Assembly (NCBI GenBank): GCA_044356555.1
Contig: JBIKWB010000011.1
Coordinates: forward strand, 62,001-126,000
DNA: 64,000 nt
Direction: 5' to 3'
Source: Tous-C4FEB sp044356555
GTDB lineage: Bacteria; Verrucomicrobiota; Verrucomicrobiia; Opitutales; Opitutaceae
The translations under genes and the position numbers were made by a program. Under the pieces are notes generated by a model. It saw only the letters and a list, made by a program, of their open reading frames with translations. It was not told where the DNA came from and did no database searches. Positions 59,472 to 64,000 of the stretch are shown piece by piece. How positions within the stretch are numbered: position 1 is the first letter of the stretch; each line of letters opens with the position of its first letter.

Positions 59472-60566
59472 TTAGCGGACGACGCGGGCGCCGCCGCCGG
59501 CGATGGCTTTTTCCACTTCCTTGCGGGTGGCCATCGAGGTGTCGCCGGGGGTCGTCGAAGCGAGGGCACCGTGGGCCGCGCCGTATTCGACGGCTTTCTG
59601 GGCGTCGTTGAACTCGAGGAAACCGAACTGCACCCCGGAGGCAAACGAGTCACCGCCGCCGACGCGGTCGAGGATCTCGAGGCCGGGATACGGCTTGCTC
59701 TCGTGGAATTTGCCGGCGTGCCAGAGGATGGCGGACCAGTCGTTCTTCGTGGCGGTGATGACGTGGCGCAGCGTGGTGGCGGCGACCTTGAAGTTTGGGA
59801 ACTCCTTCACGGCGGTCTCGATCATGGCCTTGAACGCATCGGTTTCGATGTGGCCGAGGGTTTCCTGGCCCGCGACGGCGAAACCGAGCGAGGCGGTGAA
59901 GTCCTCTTCGTTGCCGATCATGACATCGACGTATTTGGCGATCTCGCGGTTGACCTCCTGGGCCTTCTTGAGGCCGCCGATGGTCTTCCAGAGTGAGGGG
60001 CGGTAGTTCAAATCGTAGCTGACGATCGTGCCGTATTTGTTGGCGGCTTTAACGGCCTCGACGGTGACTTCGGCGGTGGAGGCGGAGAGCGCGGCGTAGA
60101 TGCCGCCGGTGTGAAACCAGCGCACGCCGAGTTTGCCAAAGATGTGATCCCAATCGATGTCGCCAGGCTTGATCTGCGAGGCGGCGGTGTTGCCGCGGTC
60201 GGGATTGCCGACGGCGCCGCGGATGCCGAAGCCGCGCTCGGTGAAGTTGAGGCCGTTGCGGACGGTGCGGCCGATACCGTCGTCTTCGCGCCACTTGATG
60301 AAGTCGGTCGCGACGCCGCCCTGCATGATGAAGTCTTCGACGAGGTGACCGACCTCGTTGTCAACGAACGCGGTGACGACGGCGGTTTTCAAGCCGAAGC
60401 ATTTGCGGAGACCGCGGGAGGTATTGTATTCGCCGCCGCCTTCCCAGACCTGGAAGTTCCGCGCGGTGCGGATGCGGCCCTCGCCGGGATCGAGGCGAAG
60501 CATGACTTCGCCGAGGGAGATTTGGTCAAAGGCGCAGGAGGAGGCGGGTTTGATTTGGAGGCTCAT
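59472..60566 (-). CDS. kdgK: PfkB-family sugar kinase, probably 2-keto-3-deoxygluconate kinase
   Basis: A 364-residue ribokinase-fold protein. N-terminal ISLGEVMLRLDPGEGRIRTA and FQVWEGGGEYNTSRGLRKCF are the substrate-binding parts. GTIVSYDLNYRPSLWKT and IGNEEDF are typical of KDG kinases; the PfkB signature with the catalytic base Asp is DRVGGGDSFASGVQ. It phosphorylates KDG with ATP in uronate/pectin or alginate breakdown. Upstream in the same direction are two dehydrogenases that fit sugar-acid catabolism. Specificity within PfkB kinases is inferred. Confidence 0.86.
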   Translation of the reverse strand: MSLQIKPASSCAFDQISLGEVMLRLDPGEGRIRTARNFQVWEGGGEYNTSRGLRKCFGLKTAVVTAFVDNEVGHLVEDFIMQGGVATDFIKWREDDGIGRTVRNGLNFTERGFGIRGAVGNPDRGNTAASQIKPGDIDWDHIFGKLGVRWFHTGGIYAALSASTAEVTVEAVKAANKYGTIVSYDLNYRPSLWKTIGGLKKAQEVNREIAKYVDVMIGNEEDFTASLGFAVAGQETLGHIETDAFKAMIETAVKEFPNFKVAATTLRHVITATKNDWSAILWHAGKFHESKPYPGLEILDRVGGGDSFASGVQFGFLEFNDAQKAVEYGAAHGALASTTPGDTSMATRKEVEKAIAGGGARVVR

Positions 60567-60640
60567 AATGGGAGGGAGATGGAGAAAGAAGAGGATGGGT
60601 TAACCACGAAATACACGAAACACACGAAAGCCGGAGAACT

Positions 60641-60713
60641 GCCCACGGAACACACGGAATACACGGAAGAAAACTGAAGATTAGTTTCTGTGTAGTCCGT
60701 GTGTTCCGTGGGC
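60641..60713. repeat. Perfect 18-bp inverted repeat built from the dispersed CCACGGAACACACGG element
   Basis: GCCCACGGAACACACGGA (60641-60658) and its exact reverse complement (60696-60713) frame a 37-base loop. Just left of it, 60604-60629 has the related CCACGAAATACACGAAACAC array. The structure lies between the Ldh-family gene and the kinase gene (60567-60722). A transcript through it would form a strong hairpin that could stabilise or attenuate the operon mRNA. Confidence 0.75.
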
Positions 60714-60722
60714 AAAACGGTT

Positions 60723-61820
60723 TTAGATCGTGACGGTTTTGAAGGAGGCTGCGTCCCAGAGCGGGAGGCCGGCTTCGGCGGCGATTTCGTTGAAGGCGGC
60801 GACCTCGGCGGTGCTGAAGAGCAGGCCGCCGGCGGCGGCGACGTGCTTCGCCCAAGAGGCTTCGAGTTGGCCGGGCAACATGCACTTTTCGTTACCGTGC
60901 CCGAGGACGTCGGCGATGACGGCCTTCACGTTGTCCGATTGGTTGCGGCCCTTGGCGAAGGCGCCGCCGCTGATCGCGTCGGGGTGGATGACTTGGAAGA
61001 AGAAGCAGCACGTGCCCTTGTCGCCCTCGGCCTCGGCCCAGCGGTTGCGGAGAGTCGGAAGCGAACCGCCGATGAAGCCGCCGACGATTTCGTTGATCAG
61101 CGAAAGACCGTAGCCCTTGTGCGCGCCGAACGGGAGAAGCGAGACGGCGAGATTGGCGTCGGTGGTGGGATTGCCATCTTTGTCCACGGCGGCGAGCGGC
61201 GGGAGCGGTTTGCCCTCGCGCTTGAGTTGTTGGACGCGGCCCATGGCGACGACCGACGTGGCCCAGTCGATGACGATGGGATAGCCGATAGCGTCGGTGG
61301 TGGGGAAGCCCCACGAGTGCGGATTGGTGCCGAGGGTGGCGAATTTACCGCCGAAAGGGACGACCTCCGCGAGCGCGGCGGTGCAGTTCGTGTAGGCGAT
61401 GTAGCCCTTCTTCGCGGCGTCCATCACGTAGCCGCCGCCCCAAAGGTAGTGGAAGGCGTTGTCGACGGAGACGGTGCCGACGCCGTATTGGTCGGCGAGG
61501 CGGATGGCTTCGTCCATGGCGCGGAAGGCGGTGGACTGGCCGAGTTTTTTATTGGCGTTCCAAATCTTCGCCGCGGGGAAGCGGGACGCTTTCTCCTCGA
61601 TCTGGGCGCCGGGGACGCAGCCCTTTGAGCCGGAGCCGAGGAAGTGGTCCAGGTGGAGAGCCTTGAGGCCGTTGTGGGTGCGGATGCCGTGGCGGGAGGC
61701 CTCAGCGCAGAAACGCGCGCCTTCAGCGGACTCGTCGGCATGGAAGCCGCGGTGCTGATACGCGGCTTGGACGAGGGCGTTGTGCTGGGACTCGGGGACG
61801 ACGTGGAAAAGTTCGGGCAT
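60723..61820 (-). CDS. Ldh family (malate/L-lactate/ureidoglycolate-type) oxidoreductase
   Basis: A 365-residue NAD(P)-dependent enzyme of the MDH/YlbC/YiaK fold. SRHGIRTHNGLKALHLDHFL binds substrate (His in the loop), YGVGTVSVDNAFHYLWGGGY and TNCTAALAEVVPFGGKFATL precede GTNPHSWGFPT, and LLPFGAHKGYGLSLINEIVG is the family signature. Members reduce or oxidise 2-keto and 2-hydroxy acids, including 2,3-diketogulonate and sugar acids. With the neighbouring KDG-type kinase, a sugar-acid substrate is plausible. Start ATG 61820. Confidence 0.88.
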   Translation of the reverse strand: MPELFHVVPESQHNALVQAAYQHRGFHADESAEGARFCAEASRHGIRTHNGLKALHLDHFLGSGSKGCVPGAQIEEKASRFPAAKIWNANKKLGQSTAFRAMDEAIRLADQYGVGTVSVDNAFHYLWGGGYVMDAAKKGYIAYTNCTAALAEVVPFGGKFATLGTNPHSWGFPTTDAIGYPIVIDWATSVVAMGRVQQLKREGKPLPPLAAVDKDGNPTTDANLAVSLLPFGAHKGYGLSLINEIVGGFIGGSLPTLRNRWAEAEGDKGTCCFFFQVIHPDAISGGAFAKGRNQSDNVKAVIADVLGHGNEKCMLPGQLEASWAKHVAAAGGLLFSTAEVAAFNEIAAEAGLPLWDAASFKTVTI

Positions 61821-61898
61821 GGGATTCGGGTGAGCTGAGAGTTGAGGGAGGGAGGTGGGAGCGCGCTTGCGCGCGATGAAACGCCTGCAAATGAGACG

Positions 61899-62879
61899 TC
61901 AGACGACCTTCTTGACGGGGACCTCGGGGTTGATCTGGGCGAGGGGTTTTTCGCCGTGCATCGCGAGGATGAGGTTCTTCACCGCGGCAGTGGCTTGGCG
62001 GACGACGCTCTCGTAAGTGCGCGAGCCGACGTGCGGGGTGACGACGACGTTGGGCAACTTGAGCAACGGGTGATCGGGGGTCGGCGGCTCTTCGTCGAGG
62101 ACGTCGGTGCCGTAGCCGCCGACCTGGCCGGACTTGAGGGCTTCGACCATGTCGGCCGTGTGGACGATCTCGCCGCGGGCGCAGTTGAGGATGAGCACGC
62201 CTTTTTTCATCTTCGGAAACGACTTCGCGCTGATCATGTCGCGGGTCTCCGGGGTCAGGTTGGTGTGGAGCGAAATGTAGTCGGAGGCGGCGTAAATCTC
62301 GTCGAGCGAGGCGGCGCGTTTGACGTTATGGGCGGCGGCGAATTTCTCGTCCCAGTAAACATCGAAGGCGATCACGTTCATGCCAAACGCGCGGGCGCGG
62401 ATGGCGACCTCTTTGCCGATGCGGCCGAGGCCGACGATGCCGATGGTTTTTTCGAGCAACTCGTGGCCGGTCTTGCGTTTCCAACCGTTGGCGCGGGTGG
62501 AGTCGGTGTGGAAGAGCAGGTTCTTCTCGAGGGCGAGCAGCAAGAGGAACGTGTGCTCGGCGACGGTGGTGTGATTGACGCCGGGAGTGAAGAGGAGCGG
62601 GAGGCCGAACTCGGTGCAGGACTTCACATCGATCTTGTCGACGCCGATGCCGTATTTGCTGATGACTTTGAGTTTCGGGGCGGCTTTTTCCAGGACCTTG
62701 CGGGTGATGAGATCGTCGCCGCAGATGTAACCGTCGATGTCGCCGACGAGGGCGAGCGTATCGGCTTCGTTGAGGGGGCCGCGGGCGCGGATGATTTCCC
62801 AACCGGTGTCGGCGAGAAGTTGGTGGTGTTCGCCCGGAGTGTCTTGGAACGAAGTGGTTGTGAGGAGGATTTTGGTCAT
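61899..62879 (-). CDS. D-isomer-specific 2-hydroxyacid dehydrogenase
   Basis: A 326-residue protein with the NAD loop TIGIVGLGRIGKEVAIRA, substrate-side NHTTVAEHTFLLLLALEKN, ILNCARGEIVHTADMVEALK (catalytic Arg), DVLDEEPPTPDHPLLKLPNV (Glu) and VVTPHVGSRTYESV (His), all catalytic residues present. It resembles SerA and phosphoglycerate/hydroxypyruvate-type enzymes but lacks the C-terminal ACT domain. It is first in the three-gene leftward catabolic run; 78 bp separate it from the Ldh-family gene. Substrate unknown, probably a sugar-derived 2-hydroxy acid. Confidence 0.88.
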   Translation of the reverse strand: MTKILLTTTSFQDTPGEHHQLLADTGWEIIRARGPLNEADTLALVGDIDGYICGDDLITRKVLEKAAPKLKVISKYGIGVDKIDVKSCTEFGLPLLFTPGVNHTTVAEHTFLLLLALEKNLLFHTDSTRANGWKRKTGHELLEKTIGIVGLGRIGKEVAIRARAFGMNVIAFDVYWDEKFAAAHNVKRAASLDEIYAASDYISLHTNLTPETRDMISAKSFPKMKKGVLILNCARGEIVHTADMVEALKSGQVGGYGTDVLDEEPPTPDHPLLKLPNVVVTPHVGSRTYESVVRQATAAVKNLILAMHGEKPLAQINPEVPVKKVV

Positions 62880-63299
62880 AGCAACGGGAGGAAGGTTGAG
62901 ATTTGCACACCAGTCCGCGGGAAGTGAAGCGAAAGTTTGGTCAAACCGTGGGACGCGGGCGCAGCCGGAAGTTGAGCGGCGCGCGATTTGCCGGGCGCTA
63001 AGCGGGTCGTGCCGGCGGGCGACCAGGGGAAAAGTTGAAGTAAAAAAAACGCCGAGATGAATCTGCTACGCTCGAACACGCACGGGGTGGCGCGCACGTT
63101 GCCCACGACGGGGCGCACCATTTTGGCCGGTGGCATCGGTGCGAGGGCTGCCGGCGGAGATTCTGCGGGCGCGGGATTGAGCTTCGAAGGCGTGGTGTTT
63201 CGGGTGCTGGCGAAGCGGCATTCGCGCGAATTCAAGGCTAGACGTCGGCGCGGGCAACTGAGCCCTTCGCCCGAGCTGTCGCCCGGCGGGAGCGGCAGA
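62880..63299. other. 420-bp region without a confident gene
   Basis: This gap between the LysR gene's stop and the dehydrogenase start has short open frames on both strands (for example plus 63057-63305) with no family similarity, signal or coupling. It should contain the promoter of the leftward catabolic operon; I could not define boxes. No repeat from the dispersed family is seen here. Confidence 0.5.
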
Positions 63300-64000
63300 T
63301 CATGACGGTGCCGCGACGGCGATGAACGCGGCGAGGGCTGGATCAGGGGCGGGATTGGTGCGCCAGCCGACGACGAGGCGGCTTTCAGGGGCGGGGCCGG
63401 TCAGCGGGCGGAACACCACTTCCGCCGGCAGGTGTTTGGCTTCGCTCGGGCACATGAAAGTCGCGCCTACGCCCGCGCGGACGAGGCCGACGCCGTTGGC
63501 GCGGGGCCAGACTTCCTCGGCGATCCGCGGGGTCACGCCGGAGGCCGCAAACGCCGCGAGCACGCGGTCGTAAAAGCCGGGATTGTGCGTGCGGGGGAAC
63601 AGGACGAACGGGGTTGTCGCGAGGTCGATCAGGCGGAGCTCGCGGCGGCGCGCGAGGGGGTGGTCGGCCGGGAGCAGCACGCCGTTTTTCTCCTGCAGCA
63701 GGACCTGCGTGCGCAGGCCGGGGGTGGGCGCGTCGGGGTGGAAAAAGCCGCAGGCGAGATCACCGGATTGCAACGCGGTGAGTTGGGCCGACGTGGGCGA
63801 TTCATTGAGCTCGAGCCGGATGCCGGGGTGGCGGCGGTGGAATTCGCGGATGATCGGCGGCAGGACCGTGGCCATGGCCAAGCCGGTAAAGGCAACGCGG
63901 ACATGGCCGACCTCGCCGTCGGCGAGGGCTTTTAGGTCGGAGGGCAGGGCGGCGAGGCCGCGCAGGAGGGGTTCGATGCGATCGAGCAGGAGACGGCCGG
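63300..64000 (-). CDS. LysR family transcriptional regulator, C-terminal part
   Basis: The frame is open from the right edge of the window to a stop at 63300, so the N-terminal helix-turn-helix lies outside. The visible effector-binding domain has GEVGHVRVAFTGLAMATVLP, REFHRRHPGIRLELNE, QLTALQSGDLACGFFHPDAP, LLPADHPLARR and PLTGPAPESRLVVGWR. Typical LysR proteins activate adjacent genes with a metabolite co-inducer. It runs in the same direction as the dehydrogenase-kinase operon and may control it, which is inference. Confidence 0.88.
   Translation of the reverse strand, partial: GRLLLDRIEPLLRGLAALPSDLKALADGEVGHVRVAFTGLAMATVLPPIIREFHRRHPGIRLELNESPTSAQLTALQSGDLACGFFHPDAPTPGLRTQVLLQEKNGVLLPADHPLARRRELRLIDLATTPFVLFPRTHNPGFYDRVLAAFAASGVTPRIAEEVWPRANGVGLVRAGVGATFMCPSEAKHLPAEVVFRPLTGPAPESRLVVGWRTNPAPDPALAAFIAVAAPS

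Noticed and set aside
63057..63305. 82-aa plus-strand ORF between the LysR and dehydrogenase genes
   Set aside because: No family match, no ribosome site or coupling, and a composition like other shadows in this GC-rich DNA.

Overview
The window is GC-rich, gene-dense bacterial chromosome. The mix of genes (ClpX, HisA, EbfC/YbaB, RecR, many secreted hydrolases, a DUF1080 protein, a KDG kinase operon and the dispersed CCACGGAACACACGG intergenic repeat) suggests a Verrucomicrobia/Opitutaceae-type organism. That assignment is inference from gene content; no rRNA is present.

Region 1 (1-2791) is housekeeping: the 3' part of clpX, an M42 aminopeptidase and hisA.

Region 2 (2813-43100) is one enormous leftward surface-polysaccharide locus of about 40 kb. 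It starts with an unusual asparagine synthase-glycosyltransferase fusion, followed by the Wzm/Wzt ABC exporter and a methyltransferase. Then comes a long run of GT2, GT4, GT61 and GT39-like glycosyltransferases, five FkbM-type methyltransferases, acetyl/acyltransferases, a PIG-L deacetylase, two Wzy/ligase-like membrane proteins, a polyprenyl-phosphate glycosylphosphotransferase and, at the end, a lipoamide-dehydrogenase-like flavoprotein. Almost every junction is a 1-4 nt stop/start overlap (ATGA, GTGA, TTGA, TGATG), so translation is probably coupled along the locus. A stretch of visibly lower GC (about 34.8-38.4 kb) covers three accessory genes and the C-terminal domain of Wzt and looks like an exchanged cassette.

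Region 3 (43285-50305) holds a DJ-1-like protein, an NAD-dependent epimerase-like protein, ebfC-recR, tRNA-Gly(CCC), a small secreted cysteine-rich peptide with a good terminator, and three exported proteins (amidohydrolase, BPSS1187-like hydrolase, Tat-exported ceramidase-like protein).

Region 4 (50353-57434) is a small defence/toxin-antitoxin island. It contains a zeta-like P-loop protein with an addiction-module partner and two coupled small or hypothetical genes, a truncated paralogue, an orphan antitoxin between 101-bp direct repeats with only seven codons of its toxin left, a tandemly duplicated DUF2283-like gene with a BECR-like partner, and a 1168-aa single-chain restriction-methyltransferase carrying a dispersed repeat translated in frame.

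Region 5 (57765-64000) encodes an SGNH-DUF1080 lipoprotein, then a catabolic set (2-hydroxyacid dehydrogenase, Ldh-family oxidoreductase, 2-keto-3-deoxygluconate-type kinase) ending in a terminator, and the C-terminal part of a LysR regulator running off the window.
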